A DNA stretch of 64,000 nt from Hydrogenophilus sp. (GTDB lineage: Bacteria > Pseudomonadota > Gammaproteobacteria > Burkholderiales > Thiobacillaceae), in contig DYFL01000008.1 in the NCBI GenBank assembly GCA_020725195.1, forward strand, positions 1 to 64,000, in the 5' to 3' direction. The position numbers and the translations under genes were made by a program. This document shows, in pieces, positions 17,639 to 33,189 of this stretch; the first letter of the stretch is position 1, and every line of letters starts with the position of its first letter. The notes below the pieces were generated by a model. It saw only the letters and a program-made list of their open reading frames with translations. It was not told where the DNA came from and did no database searches.

Positions 17639-18913
17639 TCAGGACTCGATGCTGAAGCCGACCCGGTGGATGCCGTTCCAGAAATAGCCAAGGGGGTTCC
17701 AGCGGGCGACCATGGGCTGGATGTTGCCCCTGTCGTCGGTGGCCCGCGCCAGGACGGTGACATAGCCCCGCTCGCGCGGCGTCCATTCATAGGTGAACAG
17801 GCGCCAGGCGTATTTGTCCCTGGGCCGGCTGAGCCGGGCCCTGCGCCAGGTGACGCCCTCGTCCAGAGAGATCTCGACCCTGTCCACTTCGAGGTCGCCC
17901 GCCCAGGCGCGGCCGGCGATCATCACCGGGGCCCCGGGCCTGAACTTCGCCCCCGGCGCCGGATGGGTGATGATGGACTTGATCGGCCAGGCCTCGGTGT
18001 AGACCGTCTCCTTGGGCATGCGCTCGCCCGGCGCCACGGGGTAGGCGGGTATGCGGTAGCTGTCGTCCATATAGGTGCCCTTGAAGGGGGCGTCGAGCAC
18101 CTCGATCCCGACCAGCCACTTGATGGAGGCCGAGCCCACCCAGCCGGGCACCAGGGCGCGCAGGGGATAGCCGTGCACCTTGGGCAGGGGCGCGCCGTTC
18201 AGGCCCCAGGCGACCAGGGTGTTGGGCTCCACGGCCTTGGCCAGCGGGATGGAGCGCACCACCGGCGGGGCGGTGGCCAGTTCGCCGAAATCGGCGGCGA
18301 GGAAGGCCACGTGCACGGCGCCGCCCTTCACCCCCGCCGCCGAGAGCAGGTCCCTCAGCCGCACCCCGGTCCATTTCGGGCAGCCCATGCCGCCGGTGGC
18401 CGGCCAGGGCGTGCCGCGCGGCACCGGACTGAAGGCGGTGCGGCCTGCGCCTGCGCATTCCAGCATGGCCTGCAGGGTGACGTTGGGGAAGCGGCGCTGC
18501 AGCTCCTCCACGCTGAGGTCCAGGGGCTTGTCCACCAGCCCGGTCACCCGCAGCCGCAGCGTCGCGGCGTCGAGGTCGGGCGTGAGCAGGTTGTTGCGGA
18601 TGAACAGGCGTGCGGTGGGGGTGACCTCGTCGTGCAGGTATTCCGCCGTCGCGCTGGCGGTGAGCGGGCGCTCGGTCAGCACCTTCACCGCCGGATCTTT
18701 CTCCGCCATGATGGCAGCGTTCGGCACGGTGCCGGGGATGGGCGCGGGGGGCGCGGCGGCCTGCTGGGCGAATGCCCGCGCCCCGAGCAGGGGGCTCGCC
18801 GCCACAGTCAGCACCCCGGCCTGGCCGATCCGCTCGATGAATTGCCGCCGGCCCTGATCCACCTGGCCGCGGTCCTTGGGGTAAGGCGTCGGAGGGTTGG
18901 TGTCCCGATTCAT
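17639..18913 (-). CDS. sorA: Sulfite dehydrogenase molybdopterin subunit
   Basis: 424 residues of the sulfite oxidase family, exported by Tat (GRRQFIERIGQAG, cleaved after ARAFA). The molybdenum-binding Cys lies in LECAGAGR, and the C-terminal Mo-co dimerisation domain contains RVEISLDEGVTWRRA. It oxidises sulfite to sulfate in the periplasm. The ATG at 18913 is preceded by AGGAGG at 7 nt; the longer frame to 19048 has no such site. It forms an operon with the cytochrome gene. A SoxC/YedY-like role is possible but less likely given the partner. Confidence 0.88.
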   Translation of the reverse strand: MNRDTNPPTPYPKDRGQVDQGRRQFIERIGQAGVLTVAASPLLGARAFAQQAAAPPAPIPGTVPNAAIMAEKDPAVKVLTERPLTASATAEYLHDEVTPTARLFIRNNLLTPDLDAATLRLRVTGLVDKPLDLSVEELQRRFPNVTLQAMLECAGAGRTAFSPVPRGTPWPATGGMGCPKWTGVRLRDLLSAAGVKGGAVHVAFLAADFGELATAPPVVRSIPLAKAVEPNTLVAWGLNGAPLPKVHGYPLRALVPGWVGSASIKWLVGIEVLDAPFKGTYMDDSYRIPAYPVAPGERMPKETVYTEAWPIKSIITHPAPGAKFRPGAPVMIAGRAWAGDLEVDRVEISLDEGVTWRRARLSRPRDKYAWRLFTYEWTPRERGYVTVLARATDDRGNIQPMVARWNPLGYFWNGIHRVGFSIES

Positions 18914-19350
18914 GGCTGGGCCTCCTCGTGATCGGCCCCGATCCGCTCCCCCCGTCGCGGTGCGCAGCGGCCTGCTACGGGAAATCCGGACCGGGCGGGT
19001 TGTCGTCGATGGGTTATCAAACCCGGATGGTCCAATGGGCGGCGCCATGCGCCAGCATCGCCTGCCCTGGTGGCCTTAAACTTAGTAAAGGTCCTGGATA
19101 GAATCAAGAAACTCCGCCGGCCGATGTACCGAACGCCTTGCCACTTCACTCAACCCGGATATTTCACCGGATCGCGGCTAATGAACCTGAAAACCTCATT
19201 TGAACCGCAAAGTTCGCAAAGTAAGACCAAGGGGTGTCCGGATGATCGCCGCCACCGGAAAGGTGACCGCCCCGCCGCAGGCAACCTTATGAATCCCTTT
19301 GCGTTCTTTGCGCCTTTGCGGTTGAACTGCTTTTTCTAGGGTGAATGTTC
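18914..19350. other. Intergenic region upstream of sorA with inverted repeat
   Basis: A 437-bp divergent region. A large inverted repeat spans 19200-19326, with arms TTGAACCGCAAAG and CTTTGCGGTTGAA carrying tandem GCAAAG units. A related copy sits at 63184-63219. Promoters for sorA and the gene at 19351 must lie here, but none is clear. Confidence 0.55.
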
Positions 19351-19698
19351 ATGACATCGACCACACCCCGCCTGCCCCAGTCCCTGCACGCCTGGCCGAC
19401 CCCCGGCTTCGCCCGGAGCCTCAAGCGCGGGATCGAGGCCCTCGGGGCGGGGGCGCTGCCCCTGGAGCAGGCCATCGAGCCGGGCAGCCGCGTGGGCGGG
19501 GGGCCGATCACCGTCACCGTGCTGCGGGCGGCCGATGCGGGGGACGCGATCGTGGCCAGGGTCGGCGTCTTCTTCGCAGAGACCGTCGGCTCCTGCGGCT
19601 GCGGCGCGGAGCCCATGGAGCAGAACGCCTGCTGCGTGATGCGGGTGCGCATCGACAAGGCCACGGCCGAGGCCGCCTTCGCCGTCGTCGACGAGTAG
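19351..19698 (+). CDS. Conserved hypothetical protein, Cys-rich
   Basis: 115 residues, cytoplasmic, with no named domain. The N-terminus LHAWPTPGFARSLKRGIEAL and a late Cys cluster (GSCGCGAEP, NACCVMRV) recall an uncharacterised betaproteobacterial family. Its middle forms a beta-rich stretch (ITVTVLRAADAGDAIVARVG). The four cysteines could bind a metal. The ATG at 19351 is better spaced from TAGGGTG than the one at 19345. It converges on glgP with a 13-nt gap. Confidence 0.65.
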   Translation: MTSTTPRLPQSLHAWPTPGFARSLKRGIEALGAGALPLEQAIEPGSRVGGGPITVTVLRAADAGDAIVARVGVFFAETVGSCGCGAEPMEQNACCVMRVRIDKATAEAAFAVVDE

Positions 19699-19711
19699 GC
19701 CGCGGCCTGCG

Positions 19712-22240
<2,529 letters not shown>

Positions 22241-22317
22241 GGCGGCACCGGCTGGCGGTTTCCGGAGGGGATGCAACGAGGATAAACCCTGGCGCGGCCA
22301 ATGCAAGCCGCGGCGGG

Positions 22318-23934
22318 TCACCTCCGCAGGGTGCGCGAGAGCATCACCACGGGGATCAGGCCCACCGCGACGATGATCAGCGAGGGCGTGGCCGCCTCGG
22401 CGAGGCGCTCGTCGGCCGCCAGGATGTAGACCTGGGTGGCCAGGGTCTCGAAGTTGAAGGGCCGCAGCACGATGGTGGCCGGCAGCTCCTTCATCACGTC
22501 CACGAACACCAGGAGCAGGCCCGAGACCATGCCGCCGGAGAGCAGCGGCACGTGCACCCGCGCCAGGAGCCCCGTGCGGCTCGCGCCCAGGCTGCGCGCC
22601 GCCTCGTCCAGGCTCGGGCGGATGCGCGCGAGGCTCGCCTCCACGGCATTGAGCGCCACCGCCAGGAAGCGCGCCAGGTAGGCAAAGACCAGCGCCGTGG
22701 CGGTGCCGGTGATGAGGAGCCCCAGGCTCACGCCCCAATGCTCCCGGAACCAGACGATGAGGGCGTGGTCGAGGGCGGTGAGCGGGATCAGCGCGCCCAC
22801 GGCGATGACCGTGCCGGGCACGGCGTAGCCCAGGGAGGCCAGCCGCTTGACCCCGGCCATGAGCCGGCCGGGGTGGAGCCGGCCCGCGTAGGCGAGGAGC
22901 AGCGCCACCACCACCGCGAGCCCGCAGGCCACCGTGGCGAGGAAGAGGCTGTTGCCGGCGAGCGTGAGGTACTTCGCGCCGAACTGGACGTCCCCCTCGG
23001 TCAGAGCCATGCGCAGCAGCAGGACGCCGGGCAGCAGGAAGCCGCCGGCGAGCGGCAGCAGGCAGGCCGCCCAGGCGAGCAGGCTGCGCCCCGCCCCCAG
23101 CGCGGGCCGCTCGAAGGGGCGGCCGCCGGTGTCGTGGAAGCGGGCGCGGCCGCGGCTCCACTTCTCCAGGGCCAGGGCCAGCACCACCACCGCGAGCAGG
23201 CTCGCCGAGAGCTGGGAGGCGGCCACCGGGTCGCCGAAGGCGTACCAGGCCCGGTAGATGCCCGTGGTGAAGGTGGGCACGCCGAAGTAGGACACGGCGC
23301 CGAACTCCGCCAGGGTCTCCATCACCACCAGGGCGACCCCGCCCGCCACCGCCGGCCGGGCGAGCGGCAGGGCGACGCGGAAGAAGGCCGCGCGCTGCGA
23401 GAGGCCCAGGCTGCGCGCGGCCTCCAGGAGCCCCCCGGAGCGCTCCAGGAAGGCGGCGCGGGCGAGCACGTAGACGTAGGGATAGAAGACCAGGCTGAAG
23501 ACGACGATCGCCCCGGAGAGGGAGCGCACCTCCGGGAACCAGTAGTCGCCCCGGGACCAGCCGAAGGCGGAGCGCAGGCCGGACTGCACCGGGCCGGCGA
23601 ACTGCAGGAAGTCGGTGTAGACGTAGGCGATGACGTAGGTGGGGATGGCCAGGGGGAGCAGCAGCGCCCACTCCAGCACGCCGCGGCCGGGGAAGCGGTG
23701 CATGGCGACGATCCACGCCGCGCCCGTGCCCAGCAGGGCCGCGCCCAGGCCCGTGCCTGCGGCCAGCGCCAGGCTGTTGACCACGTAGTCGGCAAGCACC
23801 GTCTCCACCAGGTGCGCCCACACGCCCTGCTCGTCGGGCCGGAAGACCTGGACGAGGACGCTGGCCACGGGCAGGGAGACCAGCAGCGCCAGCGCGGCGG
23901 CAACGGAGAGCAGGAGCGGGAAGCGGTTCTTCAT
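22318..23934 (-). CDS. fbpB: Fe(3+) ABC transporter permease (FbpB type)
   Basis: 538 residues with two tandem permease domains (about 50-265 and 330-535). Each has an EAA loop, the first reading LLEAARSLGLSQRAAF and the second DEAARSLGASRTGLL. This fused arrangement is typical of FbpB/SfuB ferric iron importers. It faces the ATPase gene on the other strand across a 96-bp region with a Fur box. No periplasmic iron-binding protein gene is present in the window, so it must be encoded elsewhere. Confidence 0.9.
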   Translation of the reverse strand: MKNRFPLLLSVAAALALLVSLPVASVLVQVFRPDEQGVWAHLVETVLADYVVNSLALAAGTGLGAALLGTGAAWIVAMHRFPGRGVLEWALLLPLAIPTYVIAYVYTDFLQFAGPVQSGLRSAFGWSRGDYWFPEVRSLSGAIVVFSLVFYPYVYVLARAAFLERSGGLLEAARSLGLSQRAAFFRVALPLARPAVAGGVALVVMETLAEFGAVSYFGVPTFTTGIYRAWYAFGDPVAASQLSASLLAVVVLALALEKWSRGRARFHDTGGRPFERPALGAGRSLLAWAACLLPLAGGFLLPGVLLLRMALTEGDVQFGAKYLTLAGNSLFLATVACGLAVVVALLLAYAGRLHPGRLMAGVKRLASLGYAVPGTVIAVGALIPLTALDHALIVWFREHWGVSLGLLITGTATALVFAYLARFLAVALNAVEASLARIRPSLDEAARSLGASRTGLLARVHVPLLSGGMVSGLLLVFVDVMKELPATIVLRPFNFETLATQVYILAADERLAEAATPSLIIVAVGLIPVVMLSRTLRR

Positions 23935-23981
23935 GGGTCGGCCGGCGGGCACGGGCGGCATCGTCAGGCAAAGGCGTATAT

Positions 23982-24000
23982 TATAATGACTCTCATTTGG
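23982..24000. promoter_or_regulatory. Fur box between fbpB and fbpC
   Basis: TATAATGACTCTCATTTGG matches the 19-bp Fur consensus at 12 positions, including the full ATAATGA half. It sits between the divergent permease and ATPase genes and could control both. Confidence 0.6.
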
Positions 24001-24030
24001 ATTGCCCCACCCGACGACAGGGAAAAGCCC

Positions 24031-25110
24031 ATGGCCGATGTACTCGAGGTGGCCGACCTGAGCCACCGCTACCGCGAAAAACCCGTGCTCAAGGGGGTGT
24101 CCTTCGCCCTCGCCGAGGGCGAGATCGGCTGCCTGCTGGGGCCCTCGGGCTGCGGCAAGACCACGGTGCTGCGCCTGATCGCGGGCTTCGAGGCCCCGGG
24201 CGCGGGCGAGATCCGCCTGGGCGGCGAGACCGTGAGCCGCGCCGGCCACGCCCTGGCGCCCGAAGCGCGCCGGATCGGCATGGTCTTCCAGGACTACGCC
24301 CTCTTCCCCCACCTCAGCATCGAGCGCAACGTCGGCTTCGGCCTGCGGCACCTGGACCGCGCCGCGCGGCGCGAGCGCGTGGCGGCCATGCTCCAGACCG
24401 TGGGGCTGGCCAGCCGCGCCCAGGCCTATCCGCACGAGCTCTCCGGCGGCCAGCAGCAGCGCGTCGCCCTGGCTCGGGCCCTGGCGACCCGGCCGCGGCT
24501 GCTGCTCCTCGACGAGCCCTTCTCCAACCTCGATGTGGAACTGCGCGAGAAGCTCGCGCTGGAGGTGCGCGAGATCCTCAAGCGCGAGGGCATCACCGCG
24601 CTCATGGTCACCCACGACCAGCACGAGGCCTTCGTCGTGGCGGACGCGGTGGGCGTGATGAACGAGGGCGTGATCCAGCAGTGGGACAGTCCCTACGCCC
24701 TCTACCACCAGCCCAAGAACCGCTTCGTGGCCGACTTCATCGGCCAGGGGGTGCTGCTGCCGGGCAGGGTGCTGGACGCCGACCAGGTCGAGGTGGAGTT
24801 CGGCGTCCTCAAGGGGGTCTCGGCGGCGGAGTGCGACGGCGGCAGCTGTCTCGCCTTCGGCCGCGATGCCGAGGTCGAGGTGCTCATCCGCCCCGACGAC
24901 ATCCTGCACGACGACGCCAGCCCCATGCTCGCCGAGGTGGAGCGCAAGGCCTTCCGCGGCGCGGAGTTCCTCTACACCCTGAAGCTGCCCTCGGGCGGGC
25001 GGCTGCTCGCCCTGGTGCCCTCGCACCACAACCACGCCATCGGCGAGCGGATCGGCATCCGCATCGGCGTGGACCACGTGGTGGCCTTCCACCGCACCCC
25101 GGCCGCGTAG
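24031..25110 (+). CDS. fbpC: Fe(3+) ABC transporter ATP-binding protein
   Basis: 359 residues: Walker A GPSGCGKTT, Q-loop MVFQDYALFPH, signature LSGGQQQRVALARAL, Walker B LLLLDEPFSNLD and switch His in MVTHDQHEAF, then a C-terminal TOBE-like regulatory domain (about 240-355). It would power the FbpB permease encoded divergently. The Fur box 31 bp upstream supports iron control. An AGGGAAA site precedes the ATG at 24031. Confidence 0.92.
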   Translation: MADVLEVADLSHRYREKPVLKGVSFALAEGEIGCLLGPSGCGKTTVLRLIAGFEAPGAGEIRLGGETVSRAGHALAPEARRIGMVFQDYALFPHLSIERNVGFGLRHLDRAARRERVAAMLQTVGLASRAQAYPHELSGGQQQRVALARALATRPRLLLLDEPFSNLDVELREKLALEVREILKREGITALMVTHDQHEAFVVADAVGVMNEGVIQQWDSPYALYHQPKNRFVADFIGQGVLLPGRVLDADQVEVEFGVLKGVSAAECDGGSCLAFGRDAEVEVLIRPDDILHDDASPMLAEVERKAFRGAEFLYTLKLPSGGRLLALVPSHHNHAIGERIGIRIGVDHVVAFHRTPAA

Positions 25111-25182
25111 GGCGGGTGGTTCCCACCCGCCGCAGGCCTCGGCGGCTGTCTATGATGAAGGCGTGCGCATCCGCCTGCCACC

Positions 25183-26784
25183 ATGAGCCACCCGCCCCTC
25201 ATCGCCGCCCTGCTCGCCCCCGCCGCCTATCCCCACCCCGCGGCGTCGGTGCGCCTGATCGAGACCCACATCTCCTGGGTGCTGATCGCCGGCGACTACG
25301 CCTACAAGCTCAAGAAGCCCGTCGACCTCGGCTTCCTCGACTTCGGCAGCCTGGCCAAGCGCCGCCACTTCTGCGAGGAGGAGCTGCGGCTCAACCGCCG
25401 CCTCGCGCCCGACATCTATCTGGAGGTGGTGCCCGTCACCGGCAGCATCGATGCGCCCCGCATGGGGGGCACAGGCCCCGCGCTGGAATATGCCGTGCGC
25501 ATGCGGGCCTTCCCGCCCGACGCCACCCTGGATAAGGCGCCCGAGATCGGCGAGGCGCAGATCGACGCCATCGCCGAGGCCGTCGCCCGCTTCCACCGCG
25601 ACATCGAGCGGGCGCCCCCCGAGAGCGATTACGGCACGCCCGAGGCGGTCATGCGGCCCGTGCGCGAGAACTTCGCGCAGATCCGCGCTCTGGAGCATGA
25701 CGCCGAGCCCCTGCAGGCGCTCGATGCCCTGGAGCGTTGGAGCGAGGCCGAGGGCAGCCGCCTCGCGCCCACATTCGCCGGGCGCAGGCGCGAGGGCTTT
25801 GTGCGCGACTGCCACGGCGACCTGCACCTGGGCAACATCGCCTGGGTGGACGAAAAGCCGCTCATCTTCGACTGCATCGAATTCAACCCGGCCCTGCGCT
25901 GCATCGACGTCGCCAGCGAGATGGCCTTCCTGGTGATGGACCTGATGAGCCGCGGCCGGAACCCTCACCCCAGCCCTCTCCCAGAGGGAGAGGGGGACGA
26001 GGCATCGCCGCGCGAGATGCGATTTACCGCCCTCGCCTGGCGCTGTCTCAACCGCTATCTCGAACACACCGGGGACTACGCCGGGCTCGCGGTCTTCCGC
26101 TTCTACCTCGTCTACCGCGCCCTGGTGCGCGCCAAGGTGGCCCGCATCCGCGCCGCCCAGACGGGGGGCGAGGGGGGAGAGGCGTTCCCTGCCCACCTGC
26201 GGCTCGCGCAGCACCTCGCAGCACCCGGCCGCCCCGCCCTGCTCCTCATGCACGGGGTCTCGGGCACGGGCAAGACCTGGTTCTCGCAGCGGCTCCTGGG
26301 CGAGCTGGGCGCCGTCCGGCTGCGCTCCGACGTGGAGCGCAAGCGGCTCTTCGGCCTCGGCCCCTTCGAGACCAGCGCGAGCGCCCTGGGCGCCGGCATC
26401 TATACCGAAGCGGCCACGGCGCGCACCTTCGAGCGCCTGGAGCGCCTGGCCGAGGGCCTCCTGGAGGCGGGCTGCCGCGTCATCGTCGACGCCACCTTCC
26501 TCAGGCGCGAGCTGCGCGAGGCCTTCCGCCGGCTCGCCCTGCGCCGGCAGGCCGAGTTCCGCATCCTGGACATGCGCGCCGACGAGCATGTGTTGCGCAG
26601 CCGCGTCGGCCGCCGTGCCGCGGCGCGGCTCGATGTCTCCGAGGCCACGCTGGAGGTCCTGGAGGCCCAGGCCCAGCGCCAGGACCCCCTGGCCGCCGGG
26701 GAACTGGAAGCGACGGTCGTCTTCGACGCGGCGGACCAGGAGCATTGGCCGCATCGGATCGAGGCGCTGAAGCGGGCGTTGTGA
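25183..26784 (+). CDS. Two-domain kinase: aminoglycoside phosphotransferase-like plus P-loop kinase
   Basis: 533 residues. The N-terminal half is APH/choline kinase-like (HGDLHLGNI at 211-219, IFDCIEFN at 228-235). The C-terminal half is a nucleotide kinase with P-loop GVSGTGKT at 358-365. This fusion is widespread and uncharacterised. Oddly, residues about 260-280 (PHPSPLPEGEGDEASPRE) are encoded by a CT-rich palindromic repeat inserted in frame at 25960-26020. The insertion falls after the APH core, in what looks like a tolerant loop. The substrate is unknown, and lack of a resistance context argues against drug modification. Confidence 0.82.
   Translation: MSHPPLIAALLAPAAYPHPAASVRLIETHISWVLIAGDYAYKLKKPVDLGFLDFGSLAKRRHFCEEELRLNRRLAPDIYLEVVPVTGSIDAPRMGGTGPALEYAVRMRAFPPDATLDKAPEIGEAQIDAIAEAVARFHRDIERAPPESDYGTPEAVMRPVRENFAQIRALEHDAEPLQALDALERWSEAEGSRLAPTFAGRRREGFVRDCHGDLHLGNIAWVDEKPLIFDCIEFNPALRCIDVASEMAFLVMDLMSRGRNPHPSPLPEGEGDEASPREMRFTALAWRCLNRYLEHTGDYAGLAVFRFYLVYRALVRAKVARIRAAQTGGEGGEAFPAHLRLAQHLAAPGRPALLLMHGVSGTGKTWFSQRLLGELGAVRLRSDVERKRLFGLGPFETSASALGAGIYTEAATARTFERLERLAEGLLEAGCRVIVDATFLRRELREAFRRLALRRQAEFRILDMRADEHVLRSRVGRRAAARLDVSEATLEVLEAQAQRQDPLAAGELEATVVFDAADQEHWPHRIEALKRAL
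25960..26001. repeat. CT-rich palindromic repeat inside a coding region
   Basis: CCCTCTCCC (25974-25982), AGA, GGGAGAGGG (25986-25994), with the flanks CCCTCACCCCAG and GGGACGAGG of the dispersed intergenic family. It keeps the reading frame open as PHPSPLPEGEGD. Confidence 0.88.
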
Positions 26785-26860
26785 CGCTGCCCGAGCCGCC
26801 GTTCCCCGGCCGGGCGCGGGCCGCCGATATGACCCATATCAAGATTTGACCATCGCAATA

Positions 26861-26888
26861 TTGCTTTGCAGCCCGCCCGGGGTACAAT
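26861..26888 (+). promoter_or_regulatory. Candidate promoter of feoAB
   Basis: TTGCTT (26861-26866), a 16-nt spacer and TACAAT (26883-26888) form a reasonable sigma-70 promoter ending where the Fur box begins. Confidence 0.5.
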
Positions 26889-26904
26889 GAGAACAATTCT
26901 CGTT
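26886..26904. promoter_or_regulatory. Fur box upstream of feoA
   Basis: AATGAGAACAATTCTCGTT is a near-perfect palindrome and a strong Fur box. It overlaps the -10 and start site of the feoAB promoter, so iron-loaded Fur would block transcription. Confidence 0.82.
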
Positions 26905-26916
26905 TTAGGCGCGCAC

Positions 26917-27150
26917 ATGCCCCTCTCGCTCAACCAGCTCGCTCCGGCCGCCATCGCCGTCATCCATGCCCTGAACGTGGGCCAGGACCTGCGCCGCCGC
27001 ATGTCCGGCCTGGGCCTGCGCCCCGGCGCCCGGGTCCAGGTCATCCGCACCTCGCCGCTCAACGGCCCCATGCAGATCCGGGTGGGACATACCGACCTCA
27101 TCCTCCGCCGCGCCGAGGCCGCGCGCATCGAGGTGGCTGCCGCGGGATGA
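26917..27150 (+). CDS. feoA: Ferrous iron transport protein A
   Basis: 77 residues with the SH3-like FeoA fold (LRRRMSGLGLRPGARVQVIR, LNGPMQIRVGHTDLILRRAEA). FeoA is a cytoplasmic helper of the FeoB transporter. The ATG at 26917 is taken because longer starts at 26866 or 26887 would lie before or within the Fur box. The stop overlaps the feoB start (ATGA). Confidence 0.88.
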   Translation: MPLSLNQLAPAAIAVIHALNVGQDLRRRMSGLGLRPGARVQVIRTSPLNGPMQIRVGHTDLILRRAEAARIEVAAAG

Positions 27151-28931
27151 AGCGCATCGCCCTGTTGGGCATGCCCAACACGGGCAAATCCACCCTCTTC
27201 AACCGCCTGACCGGGGCCGGCGCCCGCATCGGCAACTGGCCGGGCATCACCGTGGACCTGCTGTCCGCGAAGGTGCTCCTCGGCGACTCGCTGGTGGAGG
27301 TGGTGGACCTGCCGGGCATCTACAACCTGCACGGCTTCTCCGAGGACGAGCTGGTGGTGCGCCGCTTCCTGGAGGCGCAGCCGGTCAACTTCCTCGCCGT
27401 CGTGCTCAACGCCTCCCAGCTCGACCGCCAGCTCGCCCTGCCCCTGCAGCTCAAGGGCCTGGGCATCCCCATGCTGGTGCTGCTCAACATGGCGGACGAG
27501 GCGAGGCACCTGGGCATCCGCGTCGACACCGCCCACCTGGAGCAGGTCCTGGGCGCCCCCGTGCGCCTCGTCTCCGCCAAGTACGGCACCGGCATCGAGG
27601 CGGTGCGGCAGGAGCTGGCGGGCCTGCTCCACGCCCATCCGAAGCTGCAGCGGATCGACACCCGGGCCTTCGCCGAGGACGACCAGATCGAGCGCGAGCT
27701 CGACGCCCTGGTGAGCCGCAGCGTCCACGCGCCGGTGCTGATCCCGCCCAGCGCCACCGACCGCCTCGACCGCCTGCTGCTGCATCCCTGGCTCGGGCTG
27801 CCGCTCTTCTTCGGCATCATGTTCGGGGTCTTCCAGACGGTCTACAGCCTGGGCGCCCCGCTGCAGGACGGCATGGGCTGGCTGCTGGGGCACCTGAAGG
27901 AGGCCTGGATCGAGCCTGCCGCCGCGGGGCTGCCCACGGGCCTGCGCAGCTTCCTGATGGACGGGCTCTACGACGGCGTCGGCACCGTGCTCACCTTCCT
28001 GCCCATCATCGCCGTGTTCTTCGTGGTCATGGCCGTGGTGGAGGACAGCGGCTACCTCGCCCGGGCCGCCTTCCTGGTCGACGCCCTGATGAGCCGGCTG
28101 GGGCTGGACGGGCGCGCCTTCGTCATGCAGCTCATGGGCTTCGGCTGCAACGTGCCGGCCATCCTGGGCACGCGCATCATGCGCTCGCCCAGCCTCAGGC
28201 GCCTGACCATGCTGATGATCCCGCTGTCGCTGTGCTCGGCGCGGCTGCAGGTCTTCCTGTTCATCATCACGGCCGTGTTCGCGCCCCGCGCCGCGGCCGT
28301 GGCGCTCTTCTCCCTGTACCTCATGAGCTTCGCGCTCGCCTTCCTGACCGCCTTCCTCTGGCGCGGGCGCTTCGCCGGCAGCGAGCCGCTGCTGCTGGAG
28401 CTGCCGCCCTACCGGATGCCCACCTTCCGCTTCCTCGTCCTCGAGGGCTGGCGCGCCACGCTGCAGTTCCTCCGGGGGGCGAGCGGCTTCATCGTGCTGG
28501 GGGTGGTGCTGGTCTGGTTCCTCACCCACTACCCCTTCGATGCGGCGCCGGCCGGCCCCGACACCCTGGCGGGCCGCATGGCCGACTTCATGGCGCCCGT
28601 CTTCTCGCCGCTGGGGCTGGACAGCCTGCTCGCCATCGCCCTGCTCTTCGGCTTCGTCGCCAAGGAGGTGGTGATCGGCGCCCTGGCGGTGATCTACGGC
28701 GCCGGCGGCGGCGAGCTCGCGAGCCTGCTCGCCGGCCGCCTCGACTGGGTGCAGGCCTACAGCTTCCTGCTCTTCACCCTCATCTACACGCCCTGCCTCG
28801 CCACGCTCTCCACCATCAGGCAGGAATCGAAGAGCTGGCCCTTCACCCTCTTGGCGCTCGCCTGGCCGCTGGCGCTCGCCTGGGTGGCGAGCTTCGCGTT
28901 CTATCAGGGCGCCCGCGCGCTCGGGTTCTGA
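27147..28931 (+). CDS. feoB: Ferrous iron transporter FeoB
   Basis: 594 residues: a cytoplasmic G domain with G1 GMPNTGKST, G3 DLPGIYNL and G4 NMAD, a helical linker, then a membrane domain with two gate regions (VVMAVVEDSGYLARAAFLVD, LMGFGCNVPAILGTR, and the C-terminal gate with FGFVAKEVVIG). It imports Fe2+ across the inner membrane. It is shorter than the E. coli protein (773), a common compact form lacking an extended C-terminus. No feoC follows. Transcribed with feoA under a Fur box. Confidence 0.95.
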   Translation: MKRIALLGMPNTGKSTLFNRLTGAGARIGNWPGITVDLLSAKVLLGDSLVEVVDLPGIYNLHGFSEDELVVRRFLEAQPVNFLAVVLNASQLDRQLALPLQLKGLGIPMLVLLNMADEARHLGIRVDTAHLEQVLGAPVRLVSAKYGTGIEAVRQELAGLLHAHPKLQRIDTRAFAEDDQIERELDALVSRSVHAPVLIPPSATDRLDRLLLHPWLGLPLFFGIMFGVFQTVYSLGAPLQDGMGWLLGHLKEAWIEPAAAGLPTGLRSFLMDGLYDGVGTVLTFLPIIAVFFVVMAVVEDSGYLARAAFLVDALMSRLGLDGRAFVMQLMGFGCNVPAILGTRIMRSPSLRRLTMLMIPLSLCSARLQVFLFIITAVFAPRAAAVALFSLYLMSFALAFLTAFLWRGRFAGSEPLLLELPPYRMPTFRFLVLEGWRATLQFLRGASGFIVLGVVLVWFLTHYPFDAAPAGPDTLAGRMADFMAPVFSPLGLDSLLAIALLFGFVAKEVVIGALAVIYGAGGGELASLLAGRLDWVQAYSFLLFTLIYTPCLATLSTIRQESKSWPFTLLALAWPLALAWVASFAFYQGARALGF

Positions 28932-29004
28932 ACGGCCGCCCGGCCCGGGGACGGGCCGGGCGCACGGGTGGCCTCTTCAAGCCTCTTGCGAATACACTCC
29001 CCGC

Positions 29005-33088
<4,084 letters not shown>

Positions 33089-33104
33089 GAGTTTCGGCGC
33101 AGGC

Positions 33105-33125
33105 TAACTTGGCGCAGCCAAGTTA
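33105..33125. terminator. Hairpin between serS and mltF
   Basis: TAACTTGGC, loop GCA, GCCAAGTTA form a perfect stem in the gap between convergent genes. There is no T-run, so termination is only possible. The stem is almost the same as the one at 54619-54639, so it may be a repeat. Confidence 0.5.
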
Positions 33126-33189
33126 AGGGCGCAGCCCGGCCGAAGCCGCCGGAGCAACGCCGCCTCCCCACCCGTGGGGAGGGCCGGGG

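Noticed and set aside
22241-23971. glgP extended upstream in one continuous minus-strand frame
   Set aside because: The extension is an out-of-frame reading of the FbpB permease gene; the true GlgP start with family sequence is at 22240.
25960-26020. Proline-rich segment of the kinase as a functional domain
   Set aside because: It is the translation of a dispersed palindromic repeat.
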